Shown here: piece after piece, positions 1 through 9,386 of the stretch
How positions within the stretch are numbered: the stretch's first letter is position 1
Layout: every line of letters begins with the position of its first letter
NCBI RefSeq assembly: GCF_026898115.1
Contig: NZ_CP114036.1
Location: forward strand, 8,178,001 to 8,242,000
Source of the DNA: Streptomyces sp. S465
GTDB lineage: Bacteria > Actinomycetota > Actinomycetes > Streptomycetales > Streptomycetaceae
Length of the DNA stretch: 64,000 nucleotides
Direction of reading: 5' to 3'
Translations under genes and position numbers: made by a program
Notes under the pieces: model-generated
What the model was told of the DNA's origin: nothing
Seen by the model: only the letters and a program-made list of their open reading frames with translations
The model's database searches: none

Positions 1-909
1 CGCGTGCAGCAGTTCCACCGCCGCCCTGCCCATGGCCTCGATGGGCTGGCGGACGGTGGTCAGCGGCGGCTCGGTGCAGTTCATGAGCGCGGAGTCGTCG
101 TAGCCGACCACCGAAATCCGCGACGGCACATCCAGCCCCTTGCGGCGCGCCGCTCGTATCGCCCCCAGGGCCAGTGGGTCGCTGGCGCAGATGATGCCGG
201 TGACTCCCCGGTCGATCAGCCGGGACGCCGCGGCGTGGCCGCCTTCGATCGAGAAGATCGCGCGGGCCACGAAGTCGTCCGGCAGATCGCCCGCGATCGC
301 CTGTGCGGCGGCCAGTTTGCGCGCCGACGGCATGTGGTCGGCGGGCCCGAGCACGAGCCCGATCCGCTCGTGGCCGAGGGAGGCCAGATGCCGCCACGAC
401 TGTTCCACGGCCACGGCGTCGTCGCAGGAGACGTTCGGGAAACCGAGGTGCGCGATGGCCGCGTTGAGCAGCACCACCGGGATGTTGCGCTGGGCGAGCA
501 GCCGGTAGTGCTCATGCGGCGCGTCGGCCTGCGCGTACAACCCCCCGCCGGCGAACACCACCCCGGAGACCTGCTGTTGCAGCAGCAGGGACACGTAATC
601 GGCCTCGGAGACCCCGCCCTTGGTCTGTGTGCACAGCACCGGAGTCAGTCCGAGCTGCGCCAGTGCCCCGCCGATGACCTCGGCGAACGCCGGGAAGATG
701 GGGTTCTGCAACTCGGGCAGGACCAGCCCCACCAGCCGGGCGCGGTCGCCCCGCAGCTGTGTGGGCCGCTCGTAGCCGAGGACGTCCAGCGCGGACAGGA
801 CCGCCTGCCGGGTGGCATCGGAGACACCGGGCTTGTCGTTGAGCACCCGGCTGACCGTGGCCTCGCTGACACCCACCTTTTTCGCCACTTCAGCAAGTCG
901 TCGCGTCAT
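1..909 (-). CDS. LacI-family transcriptional regulator (C-terminus cut by window edge)
   Basis: The 303 visible codons start at ATG 909. They open with a LacI helix-turn-helix (residues 4-25, AEVAKKVGVSEATVSRVLN) followed by the hinge and a periplasmic-binding-protein-like effector domain (from about residue 60, LVGLVLPELQNPIF). The C-terminal part lies beyond the window edge. Family members repress sugar-uptake or glycosidase genes and release DNA on binding a sugar; the ligand cannot be told here. A perfect inverted repeat lies 26 bp upstream of the start, which suggests autoregulation. No target genes are visible on this side. Confidence 0.93.
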   Translation of the reverse strand, partial: MTRRLAEVAKKVGVSEATVSRVLNDKPGVSDATRQAVLSALDVLGYERPTQLRGDRARLVGLVLPELQNPIFPAFAEVIGGALAQLGLTPVLCTQTKGGVSEADYVSLLLQQQVSGVVFAGGGLYAQADAPHEHYRLLAQRNIPVVLLNAAIAHLGFPNVSCDDAVAVEQSWRHLASLGHERIGLVLGPADHMPSARKLAAAQAIAGDLPDDFVARAIFSIEGGHAAASRLIDRGVTGIICASDPLALGAIRAARRKGLDVPSRISVVGYDDSALMNCTEPPLTTVRQPIEAMGRAAVELLHA

Positions 910-934
910 ACACGCAAGCGTAGCGCAAAGAATT

Positions 935-947
935 GCAAGCAGCTTGC
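935..947. promoter_or_regulatory. Probable LacI-type operator upstream of the LacI gene
   Basis: GCAAGC-A-GCTTGC is a perfect 6-bp-arm palindrome around one central base. It lies just upstream of the LacI-family start codon. A further half-site (GCAAGCG) sits at 914-920. Size and form fit a LacI-family operator; autoregulation is inferred. Confidence 0.55.
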
Positions 948-1002
948 GTATCGAGTCGAAGCGGGGACCCGGTCCGGGTGGGTGCCGCCGGGACGGCCGG
1001 AC

Positions 1003-1446
1003 TCAGGCGCCGAGCCGGCCACCCGTCAGTCGCGCCAGCGGCCGGCGACGCCGAGCGGCGCGCTGCCGAAGGATCACCACGGTGGCGCCCGCGGCGGCGG
1101 CCCCCGCACCGGTGACCACGGTCAGGATCTTCCGCGTCTTGATCGTCATCCAGGCCGTACCAGCCGCCGCGGCCGCCTTCTTGGGCGCCTGAGCCGCCAC
1201 GCCACGACCGGTGGCCACGGCCTTCCCGGCGGCCACCTGGGCCTTGTCGGCGGCGACGTGAGCGGTCTGCGCCGCGCCCGCCGCCGTGTTCTTCGCCGCG
1301 GTCTTCGCTGTGTTCTTCGCCGTGGTTCCGGCCTCGCTCGCGGTGTCCTTGGCCTTCTCCGCCGTCTCCTTGGCCTTGGTGGCGGTGGCCTTCGCGGTCG
1401 CGTTGGCGTTCCGGACGGTGGTGTGTGCGTTCTTCTTCTCAGCCAT
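1003..1446 (-). CDS. Ala/Lys/Thr-rich repeat protein with C-terminal membrane anchor
   Basis: The 147-aa protein starts at ATG 1446, with GGAG six bases upstream. Residues about 10-95 are a run of Ala/Lys/Thr-rich imperfect repeats (ATKAKETAEKAKDTASEAG and similar), expected to form a long amphipathic or histone-H1-like helix. Residues about 108-130 form one hydrophobic segment (ILTVVTGAGAAAAGATVVIL), followed by an Arg-rich tail (RQRAARRRR) that would stay cytoplasmic. No enzymatic motif is visible. A longer upstream reading frame exists but has non-coding codon use, so the shorter start was chosen. It could be a membrane-tethered nucleoid or stress (LEA-like) protein; the function is unknown. 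Confidence 0.75.
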   Translation of the reverse strand: MAEKKNAHTTVRNANATAKATATKAKETAEKAKDTASEAGTTAKNTAKTAAKNTAAGAAQTAHVAADKAQVAAGKAVATGRGVAAQAPKKAAAAAGTAWMTIKTRKILTVVTGAGAAAAGATVVILRQRAARRRRPLARLTGGRLGA

Positions 1447-1631
1447 GTTCTCCGCGTTACCACTCGACCCCGCAGCAAACCCGCGGTACCTCGTCGCGGC
1501 CCGGGTTCCGGCGGGCCGTGATACGTGCCACTTCGCCCCCTCAGCGGTGCGGCATTCGCCCCATACGGGATGCGATCGCGCCGAGCGCGCCGTAGCGGCC
1601 ACCGGCCGCGGCGCGCTACCGTCTCGGGAAA

Positions 1632-1743
1632 ACGACGGCGTGACGGAAGCCCGGTGAGAACCCGGCACGGTCGCGCCACTGTGTGTCCGGCGAAGGCCCC
1701 GTACGCGGATCGCCGCCGGACGAGTCAGACCCGCCGCCGTCGT
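1632..1743 (+). promoter_or_regulatory. Cobalamin riboswitch
   Basis: Conserved cobalamin-aptamer blocks appear in order: GGAAGCCCGGTGAGAACCCGG (1655-1675), the B12 box with CGCGCCACTGTGTG (about 1672-1685), and AGTCAGAC (1723-1730). An outer P1 helix closes the aptamer: ACGACGGCG (1632-1640) pairs exactly with CGCCGTCGT (1735-1743). It precedes the B12-type ABC importer genes, so adenosylcobalamin should repress their expression. In Streptomyces such elements usually act on translation or early termination; the mechanism is not evident here. Confidence 0.92.
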
Positions 1744-1789
1744 ATGAGCACCAACGACAGGGACGCGTGTTTCCCCAGGAGGTTCCGCC

Positions 1790-1870
1790 ATGGCCCAGTT
1801 CCGCTCCGGCGAGGGCGGCCACGCCCGGCCGCGTGCCGACCGCCATCTGCCCGGCCGCTTGGGCCGCTGA
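1790..1870 (+). CDS. Candidate 26-aa leader ORF between riboswitch and importer
   Basis: ATG 1790 is preceded by an excellent Shine-Dalgarno (AGGAGG, 8 bp upstream) and opens a 26-codon frame ending TGA at 1870. The peptide is Arg/Gly/His-rich (starts MAQFRSGEGG, ends LPGRLGR). It lies about 45 bp after the riboswitch and about 60 bp before the importer start. It could be the gene whose ribosome site the riboswitch masks, a translationally coupled leader, or a small cobalt/B12-related protein. The strong ribosome site is the main support; codon statistics cannot help at this length. Confidence 0.45.
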   Translation: MAQFRSGEGGHARPRADRHLPGRLGR

Positions 1871-1932
1871 CCCGGTCTCATCCCGTATCGGCCGCTTCGG
1901 GCCGTATGAGCCCTACCCGCAGAGGAACCCCT

Positions 1933-2985
1933 GTGCCTTCCGTACGCCCTGCCCGTCTCACCGCCGTTCTGGTGTCCGGCGGTCTGCTGCTGGCCACCGG
2001 CTGTGGTGGCGGCCCGTCACCGGCTGGATCGTCATCGTCATCGAAGAACGCCGCCGGATACCCGCGCACGCTGGACAACTGCGGCCAGAAGGTGCGCGTC
2101 ACCGCCCCGCCGCGGCGGGCGGTGTCGCTGAACCAGGGGTCGACGGAGATCCTGCTCTCCCTCGGCCTCGCCGACCGGATGGCCGGCACCGCCACCTGGA
2201 CCGACCCGGTGCTGAAGGGCCTGCGGAAAGCCGACGCCACGGTGGAGCGGCTCGCCGACAACATGCCCTCCTTCGAGAAGGTGCTGGACCAGGAGCCGGA
2301 CTTCGTGTCCGCGTCGTTCGAGTCCACGCTGGGCAAGGGCGGCGTGGCCACCCGCTCGCAGTTCGACACGCTCGGCGTGCCCACCTATGTCTCCCCGGCC
2401 GACTGCGCGAAGGACAACAGCGGCGACGGAGACGGAGCGCGCGCCACCCGGCTGGCCATGGACGACATCTACGGCGAGATCCGGGACCTGGCGAGGGTCT
2501 TCGGCGTGGCCGAGCGGGGCGAGAAGCTCGTCGGCGAGCTCACGGCCCGGGTGACGTCCGCGACCCGGAACGTGGATGCCTCCGGTGCCACCCTGCTCTA
2601 CTGGTTCGCCAACTCCGAATCCCCGTACCTGGCGGGGTGCTGCGGCGCGCCGGGCATCATCACCGACGCTGTCGGCGCGAAGAACGCCTTCGACGACACC
2701 CACCAGGAATGGCCCCAGATCAACTGGGAGACGGTCGCCGACCGCAACCCCGATGTCCTGGTGCTCGGCGACCTGACCCGCAAGCAGCAATCGGCCGAGA
2801 CCGCCGCGAAGAAGATCCGGTTCCTGGAGTCCCACCCGGCGACCCGGTCGATGGACGCGGTCCGGCACAAGCGGTATGTGCTGCTCAGCGGGCAGGCCAT
2901 GAATCCGTCGATCCGTACGGTCGAGGGCATCGAGAAGGTGGCCGCCGCGCTGCACACGTTCGGCCTCGACAGGGGAGACCGGTGA
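1933..2985 (+). CDS. btuF: B12-type ABC transporter substrate-binding lipoprotein
   Basis: This is a periplasmic-binding-fold lipoprotein of the BtuF/FhuD type, 350 aa. GTG 1933 was chosen because AGAGGA sits six bases upstream. It gives a lipoprotein signal peptide with lipobox LATGC at about residues 19-23 and a Gly/Ser linker after it. An ATG at 1906 is an in-frame alternative. The mature part has the two-lobe TroA-like layout (first lobe GSTEILLSLGLADRMAG, second lobe ending in a DVLVLGDL strand). It starts the btuFCD operon and is preceded by a cobalamin riboswitch, so corrinoid is the likely ligand. A siderophore ligand is less likely because of the riboswitch. Confidence 0.9.
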   Translation: MPSVRPARLTAVLVSGGLLLATGCGGGPSPAGSSSSSKNAAGYPRTLDNCGQKVRVTAPPRRAVSLNQGSTEILLSLGLADRMAGTATWTDPVLKGLRKADATVERLADNMPSFEKVLDQEPDFVSASFESTLGKGGVATRSQFDTLGVPTYVSPADCAKDNSGDGDGARATRLAMDDIYGEIRDLARVFGVAERGEKLVGELTARVTSATRNVDASGATLLYWFANSESPYLAGCCGAPGIITDAVGAKNAFDDTHQEWPQINWETVADRNPDVLVLGDLTRKQQSAETAAKKIRFLESHPATRSMDAVRHKRYVLLSGQAMNPSIRTVEGIEKVAAALHTFGLDRGDR

Positions 2986-4027
2986 GACCGGTGGGGCAGG
3001 CGCGGCGTGGGCACAGGCTGCGGTTCACGGCACTGTGCGGGGCCGGAACCACCGCGTTGCTGGTGTCCGTGGCCCTCGCCATCACGATCGGCCCGGCCGA
3101 TATCCGCGTCGGCGACGTATGGGCCGTGGTGGGGGCTCATCTGGGCCTGGGCAGCTCGGACCTGACGCCCATCCGGGACGGCATCGTCTGGGAGCTGCGA
3201 CTGCCGCGGACCCTGCTCGCCGCGGTGTGCGGGGCCGGACTCGCGGTGTGCGGGGCGGTGATGCAGTCACTCCTGCGCAACCCGCTCGCCGACCCCTTCG
3301 TACTGGGGGTCTCGTCCGGCGCGTCCACCGGCGCGGTCGCGGTGGTGGTGCTGGGGGCCGGCGGCGGGGCGGTCACCGTGTCGGCGGGGGCGTTCGTGGG
3401 CGCGGTGGTCTCGTTCGCGCTGGTCCTGCTGGGCAGTCAGGTGCTGGGCGGGACCACGGACCGGGTGGTGCTGTCCGGGGTCGCCGGGATGCAGTTGTTC
3501 TCCGCGCTGACCTCGTTCGTCGTGATGACGGCCGCCGACGCCGAGCAGACCCGTGGCGTGCTGTTCTGGCTGCTGGGATCGCTCGGCAACGTCGGCTGGA
3601 GCGAGGTGTGGGTGTGCCTGGCCGTGCTCGCCGTGGCGCTGCTGGTCTGCGCGGCCCACGCCCACGCGCTCGACGCCTTCGCGTTCGGCCAGGACGCGGC
3701 GGCCACGCTCGGCGTCCCCGTGGCCCGCACCCGGCTGATCCTGCTGTCCGTCACCGCGCTGCTGACCGCGGCGCTGGTCAGCTCGGCCGGAGCCATCGGC
3801 TTCGTCGGGCTGGTGCTCCCGCACGCCACCCGCGCCCTGGTCGGTCCCGGACACGGCCGGCTGCTGCCGGTCACCGCGCTGACCGGTGCGGTGTTCCTGG
3901 TCTGGGTCGACACTCTGGCCCGTACCGCACTGGACCCCCAGGAGGTGCCGGTGGGCGTGGTCACCTCGCTGATCGGCGTACCGGCGTTCGTCCTGGTCCT
4001 CTACCGCTCCCGGAAGGTGACCACGTC

Positions 4028-4031
<4 letters not shown>
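2982..4031 (+). CDS. btuC: FecCD/BtuC-family ABC transporter permease
   Basis: The 349-aa integral membrane protein starts at GTG 2982 inside the stop of btuF (GTGA overlap), so the two are translationally coupled. It has about ten hydrophobic segments and the FecCD hallmarks: RLPRTLLAAVCGAGLAVCGAVMQ near residues 67-90, NPLADPFVLGVSSGAS, and a C-terminal AIGFVGLVLPH coupling region. As a homodimer it forms the channel for the corrinoid delivered by BtuF. Length and layout match the family. Confidence 0.93.
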
Positions 4032-4833
<802 letters not shown>

Positions 4834-4849
<16 letters not shown>

Positions 4850-5700
4850 AGGGCGGTGAGCAGTTCGACCGCGGTGTGGGTGGCGGGGTGCGGATCGTCC
4901 CGCCACCAGGCGAGGCGTACCGCGATCGGCTCGGCGTCGCGGACCGGCCGGTAGGCGATGCCGGGCCTCGGGTACTGGTTGGCGGTGGACTCCGCCGTCA
5001 TGCCGACCCGGCGGCCCGCGGAGATCACGGTGAGCCAGTCCTCGACGTCGTGGGTCTCCTCCGTGGCCGGCCGGGAGTCGGGCGGCCACAGCTCCGCGGT
5101 GGTGGTGCCGGTCCTCCGGTCCACCAGCAGGGTGCGCCCGCTGAGGTCGGCCAGCCGGACCGAGCGGCGCCTGGCGAGGGGGTCGTCGGCGGCCACGGCG
5201 CACAGCCGCCGCTCCAGCCCGACGATGGCCGAGTCGAAACGGCGCTCGTCCAGCGGTCTGCGGACGACGGCCAGGTCGCAGGCGCCCTCCGCCAGCCCCG
5301 CCGTGGCGGAGTTGACGCGGACCAGGTGCAGTTCCGTCTCGGGATGCGCCTGGGCCCAGCGGCGCTGGAAGGCCGGGGTGTGGCGGCCCAGTGCGGACCA
5401 GGCGTAGCCGATCCGCAGATGGGCGCGGCCCGAAGTGGCCTCCCGGACCAGGCCGTCCACCTCGGCCAGGACCCGCCGCGCGTGTCCCACCACGCGCAGC
5501 CCGGTGCCCGTCGGGGCCACTTCGCGGGAGGTTCGCCGCAACAGCCGCACTCCCAAGGCGCGTTCGAGCGCGGCCAGGGTGCGGGACACGGCCGCCTGGG
5601 AGACACCGAGCGCGATGGCGGCGTCGGTGAAACTGCCCTCGTCGACGATCGCGACCAGGCAGCGCAGCTGCCGAAGCTCCACATCCGTACCAGCGTCCAT
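4834..5700 (-). CDS. LysR-family regulator, divergent from an EamA exporter
   Basis: The 288-aa protein starts at ATG 5700. The N-terminal winged HTH covers residues about 5-64 (LRQLRCLVAIVDEGSFTDAA, SQAAVSRTLAALE), followed by a type 2 periplasmic-like effector domain. It diverges from the EamA-family transporter at 5769 with only 68 bp between starts, the classical arrangement for a LysR activator and its target. GCGTAT/ATACGC half-sites lie in and around its start codon. The effector is unknown. Confidence 0.92.
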
Positions 5701-5742
5701 ACGCCCAGCGTATAGACAGGACACCGAACGCATTTTGCGTAT
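5699..5742. promoter_or_regulatory. GCGTAT half-site cluster in the lysR-eamA intergenic region
   Basis: ATACGC-CCA-GCGTAT (5699-5713) is a perfect 6-bp inverted repeat overlapping the LysR start codon. A third GCGTAT lies at 5737-5742 beside CGCA-TTT-TGCG (5729-5739). This is consistent with LysR recognition and activation sites; binding is inferred. Confidence 0.45.
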
Positions 5743-5768
5743 GCGCGGGCCGGTCACACGATCGACGC

Positions 5769-6716
5769 ATGCCAGCCGCCCCCGCGCCACGTACCCCCTG
5801 CACCCCCTCCGCAGGATCGACGGAACCCGCCCACCGGGCCCCGGCGACCGTGTCCGACGACGCCGACCCCGCTCCGACCCGGACCGGGCGGCGGTCCGCC
5901 GGTGTGGCCATGATGATCGGCAGCGGTCTGTCCAACCAGACCGGCGCCGCGATCGGCTCCCACGCCTTCCCCGTCCTCGGTCCGGTCGGGGTCGTCGCGG
6001 TCCGCCAGTACGTCGCCGCGATCGTCCTGCTGGCCATCGGCAGGCCCCGGCCGCGGACCTTCACCTGGTGGCAGTGGCGGCCGGTGGTGGGGCTGGCCGT
6101 GGTGTTCGGCACCATGAACCTGTCCCTGTACACCGCCATCGACCGCATCGGCCTCGGGCTGGCGGTGACCCTGGAGTTCCTCGGCCCGCTGTGCATCGCG
6201 CTGGCCGCCGCACGGCGCCGGGTGGATGCGTGCTGTGCGCTGATCGCGGCGGCCGCCGTGGTGACCCTCATGCGTCCGCGTCCCTCGGCCGACTACCTGG
6301 GCATGGGGCTGGGACTGCTGGCCGCCGTGTGCTGGGCGTCGTACATCCTGCTCAACCGCACCGTGGGCCGGCGCGTCCCCGGCGCCCAGGGGTCGGCGGT
6401 GGCCGCGGCGCTCTCCGCCCTGATGTTCCTGCCGGTCGGGATCGCCGTCGTCGTCCGGCAGCCGCCGACGGTGAGCGCCGTGGCGTACGCCGTGACCGCG
6501 GGTGTGCTCTCCTCGGCCGTGCCGTACCTCGCCGACCTGTTCACCCTGCGCCGGGTGCCCGCCCAGGCGTTCGGGCTCTTCATGAGCGTCAACCCCGTCC
6601 TCGCCGCCCTGGTCGGATGGGCCGGTCTGGGGCAGAACCTGGGATGGGCGGAGTGGACGAGCACCGGTGCCATCGTCGCGGCCAACGCGCTGAGCATCCT
6701 CACCCGGCGCGGCTGA
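5769..6716 (+). CDS. EamA/RhtA-family exporter
   Basis: The 315-aa inner-membrane protein has a hydrophilic N-terminal extension of about 40 residues and about ten membrane segments in two EamA repeats. Recognisable stretches are GAAIGSHAFPVLGPVGVVAV in the first half and AQAFGLFMSVNPVLAALVG in the second, resembling RhtA-type threonine/homoserine exporters. It is probably controlled by the divergent LysR. The substrate is most likely an amino acid or similar small metabolite, but this is not shown by the sequence. Confidence 0.88.
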   Translation: MPAAPAPRTPCTPSAGSTEPAHRAPATVSDDADPAPTRTGRRSAGVAMMIGSGLSNQTGAAIGSHAFPVLGPVGVVAVRQYVAAIVLLAIGRPRPRTFTWWQWRPVVGLAVVFGTMNLSLYTAIDRIGLGLAVTLEFLGPLCIALAAARRRVDACCALIAAAAVVTLMRPRPSADYLGMGLGLLAAVCWASYILLNRTVGRRVPGAQGSAVAAALSALMFLPVGIAVVVRQPPTVSAVAYAVTAGVLSSAVPYLADLFTLRRVPAQAFGLFMSVNPVLAALVGWAGLGQNLGWAEWTSTGAIVAANALSILTRRG

Positions 6717-6725
6717 TACGGCCGA

Positions 6726-6797
6726 CAGCGCGTGTGCTCGGCAGCGCGTGTGCCGGTAGCGCGTGGGCTCGACAGGGTGTGCTCAGCAGCGCGTGTA
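6726..6797. repeat. Short direct repeats, about 15-bp period
   Basis: Five copies of CAGCGCGTGTG or close variants start at 6726, 6742, 6757, 6773 and 6787, a period of 14-16 bp. They lie between the stop of the EamA gene and the terminator hairpin. No coding potential is seen. Confidence 0.7.
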
Positions 6798-6815
6798 TGT
6801 CCCGGCGCCTCGGAC

Positions 6816-6852
6816 GGTCCGGGGGGCGGCGGAGCCCACCGCCCCCCGGACC
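6816..6852. terminator. Bidirectional hairpin terminator
   Basis: GGTCCGGGGGGCGG (6816-6829) pairs perfectly with CCGCCCCCCGGACC (6839-6852) across a 9-nt loop. It lies between the convergent EamA exporter and nucleotidyltransferase genes. There is no U-tract, as usual in Streptomyces. Confidence 0.8.
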
Positions 6853-6857
6853 ACCGC

Positions 6858-7613
6858 TCAGCCGGCGGCGGTGGCTTCCAACAGCGCCTCCGCGTCGGCG
6901 ATCGCCTCGGCCAGGACGGCGGGCTCCGGCCGCAGCCCGCCCACGAGCGCGTCGATGCCGCGCAGGCCCGCCCGCTCAAGGAGCCGCTTCTCGTTGGTGA
7001 CCCACTCACCGCGCGCCGCCAGCACCGCGTGCGCCGTCTCCATGGCGGCGGTGGCCACCGCCCCCGCGACCTCGGTGGCCTGGCCGCGCACCGCGTACGC
7101 GGCCGAGGCGTACCGCAACGTCAGCGCCGCGCGCCCGCGCCACACCGGGGGCGCCGCCGCGCGCAGCGCCTCCGGATACTCGGGGCGGGGCAGGGTGCCG
7201 CGCAGCACCTGGTTGAGGGCGAGTTCGGCGACCACCAGATAGCTGGGGATGCCCGCGAGGTGGAACATCAGCGGCTCCCAGTGGAAGCGTCCCTGCCGCG
7301 ACTCGGCGAGTTCGTGGTCCACCACGTCGAGGTCGCGGTAGTGGACATCCACGCGCCGTCCGTCGATCGTCAGCCAGGCGCCCCCGTTGAAGACACCGCC
7401 GCCCCAGTCGCCGAGGCCGGAGACCTCGCCCTCCCAGCCGATGGCCCGCAGCTCGGCCGGGTCGAAACCGCCCCGGTAGTACAGGGCCAGGTCCCAGTCG
7501 CTCTCGGGGGTGTGGGTGCCTTGCGCACGCGAGCCACCGAGGGTGACGGCGCGCACGGCGGGCAGGGCGGCGAGCCGCTCGGCGACATCGTTGAGAAACA
7601 GATCGTCGGTCAT
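6858..7613 (-). CDS. Nucleotidyltransferase domain protein
   Basis: The 251-aa protein starts at ATG 7613. A polymerase-beta-type nucleotidyltransferase motif is clear at residues about 22-42: GGS, then DWDLALYY, with a later acidic strand VDVHYRDLD (about residue 78), giving the three metal-binding acids. The C-terminal half is helical, as in aminoglycoside adenylyltransferase-like or DUF4037-type proteins. It probably transfers a nucleotide to a small molecule or protein; the substrate cannot be inferred. It is transcribed alone, with a terminator after it. Confidence 0.85.
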   Translation of the reverse strand: MTDDLFLNDVAERLAALPAVRAVTLGGSRAQGTHTPESDWDLALYYRGGFDPAELRAIGWEGEVSGLGDWGGGVFNGGAWLTIDGRRVDVHYRDLDVVDHELAESRQGRFHWEPLMFHLAGIPSYLVVAELALNQVLRGTLPRPEYPEALRAAAPPVWRGRAALTLRYASAAYAVRGQATEVAGAVATAAMETAHAVLAARGEWVTNEKRLLERAGLRGIDALVGGLRPEPAVLAEAIADAEALLEATAAG

Positions 7614-7892
7614 ACGGGTCCGATCGTGTGAAGTGGATGACGGATGCGGATGGGCACACCGATCGAACGCCGGAGCGGACATGGCTCGGACGGCGTCGCA
7701 CGGAGGGTGCGGATGGTTTCGGTGTGCCGGGTCATCACTTCATGGCGCCGATCGTACCGTCTCCCGGGCTCGCGAAGGGGCTCAGACTTTCACCAGCCCC
7801 AGGCGGAACAGGCTCTCCGCGGTGTCGAGGACGGTCGTCACCGGGTCGCGCCAAGCGGAATGTCGGTCCGCCGTAAGGCGCCGGGCAAGGGG
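7614..7892. other. Intergenic stretch with a coding-like tail after the MFS stop
   Basis: This 279-bp gap lies upstream of the nucleotidyltransferase and downstream of the MFS gene. On the minus strand, in frame with the MFS stop (TAA, 7893-7895), 36 further codons run to a TGA at 7782. The last 20 of these have strongly GC-biased third positions and read like a protein C-terminus (ending ESLFRLGLVKV). No start codon with a ribosome site accompanies it. No other structure was seen. Confidence 0.4.
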
Positions 7893-9386
7893 TTACCGGG
7901 GCGTGCCGCCGGAGGGGACGGCGGACGGGGGAGTGGGTGCGCCGGGGCGCCTTCCGGGCGCGGCGATGGCGATGTCGTGCATGAGCAGCAGCGCCCCGAG
8001 GGCGAGCAGCCCGGCGACGCATCCGCTCCAGGCGACGGTGGAGCCGATGGCCGTCGCGGTGGGCGCGGCCGCGCCGGAGTGGCCGACCAGGGACTGGGCA
8101 CAGGCCAGGCCGACCGCGCCGCCGATCTGCTTGGTGAGGGCGGAGCCCGCGGTGGCGGTGCCCATGTCGGAGCGCGGGACGGCGTTCTGGGTGGCGATGG
8201 TGATCCCGCCCATGGCCGGTCCGGTGCCGAGCCCCACGAGCAGCAGCGACACGGACGTCAGCGCGAGGGGTGTCGTGGCACTCAGGGCGAAGAAGGCGGC
8301 GGTGCCTGAGGTGAGCAGCCCCGCACCGGTGAGCAGGACCGGCTTGACGTGCCCGCTGCGCAGAACGGTGGCGGCGGTCAGCCGGTTGCCCAGCGTCATG
8401 CCGATGAGCAGGGGGAGCAGCAGCAGGCCGGAGACGGTGGCCGAGTGGCCGCGGATGTGCTGGAAGTACAGCGGCAGGAAGATCCCGACCGGCGCGGCGG
8501 CGACCTGGAAGAAGAATCCGGCGGTCAGCAGGGCCGAGTAGGTGCGGTGCCGGAACAGCCGCAGGGGCAGGACGGGCACGGCGGCCCGGCGCTCGACCGG
8601 TAAGAGCAGCGCGAGCAGCGCCGGCCCGCCGAGCAGGCAGCCCATGACGGCCGGGTCCGTCCAGGACGGGGCGTGGCCGGCGGTCGCGTTGCCCTTGAGG
8701 CTGAGGCCGGTCAGCGTCAGGGAGAGCCCGGCGGCGAGGAACAGGATGCCCGCCACGTCGAGCCGGCCGGACGGCGGGGCGGCGGGCCGGTGGTCGGGCA
8801 GGGCCAGGGCGATGACGGCGACGGCGGCCAGCCCGAGGGGCAGATTGAGCCAGAACGCCCAGCGCCAGCCGACGTGATCGGTGAGCAGACCGCCGAGGAT
8901 CGGGCCGCCCACCATGCCCAGGACCATCATGGTGGCCATCGCCGTCTGCATCCGGATCAGGCCGTGCGGACGGGACGGCGGGTGGAGGTCGCGGACCAGC
9001 GCCATGCCGAGGGTCAGCAGGGCTCCGGCGCCCAGGCCCTGTACCGCGCGGGAGACGATCAGGGCCGGCATCGACGCGGACAGGCCGCAGGCGATCGAGC
9101 CGACCAGGAAGACGGTGACGCCGCCGATCAGCAGCCGGCGTCGGCCATGGAGGTCGGAGAAGCGGCCGTAGACCGGCACGCTGACGGAGGAGGTCAGCAG
9201 ATAGGCGGTGACCAGCCAGACGTACCAGGAGTCGCCGCCGCCGATCTGCTCGACGATGCGCGGCAGCGCGGTGCCGACCACGGTGCCGTCCAGCATGGCC
9301 AGGAAGGCGCACCCCAGCAGGGCCGAGGTGACCAGGGCCCGGCGGCGGGAGGGGAGTTCCCCGTACGGGTCGGGTCCGGTCGTCAC
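7893..9386 (-). CDS. DHA2-family (EmrB/QacA-type) MFS multidrug efflux transporter
   Basis: The 497-aa protein has about 14 membrane segments. The N-terminal motif D1 (FLAMLDGTVVGTALPRI, residues about 28-44), motif A (GRFSDLHGRRRLLIGG), and motif C-like glycines (MVLGMVGGPILGGLLTD) are those of proton-driven drug antiporters. It starts in an ATGA overlap with the upstream TetR gene, so the two form one transcription unit. The drug substrate is unknown. Confidence 0.93.
   Translation of the reverse strand: MTTGPDPYGELPSRRRALVTSALLGCAFLAMLDGTVVGTALPRIVEQIGGGDSWYVWLVTAYLLTSSVSVPVYGRFSDLHGRRRLLIGGVTVFLVGSIACGLSASMPALIVSRAVQGLGAGALLTLGMALVRDLHPPSRPHGLIRMQTAMATMMVLGMVGGPILGGLLTDHVGWRWAFWLNLPLGLAAVAVIALALPDHRPAAPPSGRLDVAGILFLAAGLSLTLTGLSLKGNATAGHAPSWTDPAVMGCLLGGPALLALLLPVERRAAVPVLPLRLFRHRTYSALLTAGFFFQVAAAPVGIFLPLYFQHIRGHSATVSGLLLLPLLIGMTLGNRLTAATVLRSGHVKPVLLTGAGLLTSGTAAFFALSATTPLALTSVSLLLVGLGTGPAMGGITIATQNAVPRSDMGTATAGSALTKQIGGAVGLACAQSLVGHSGAAAPTATAIGSTVAWSGCVAGLLALGALLLMHDIAIAAPGRRPGAPTPPSAVPSGGTPR

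Noticed and set aside
1744..1932. Upstream ATG 1744 as start of btuF
   Set aside because: It would add 63 Arg/Pro-rich residues before the lipoprotein signal and starts directly in the riboswitch P1 helix. GTG 1933 has a proper ribosome site and gives a clean lipobox.
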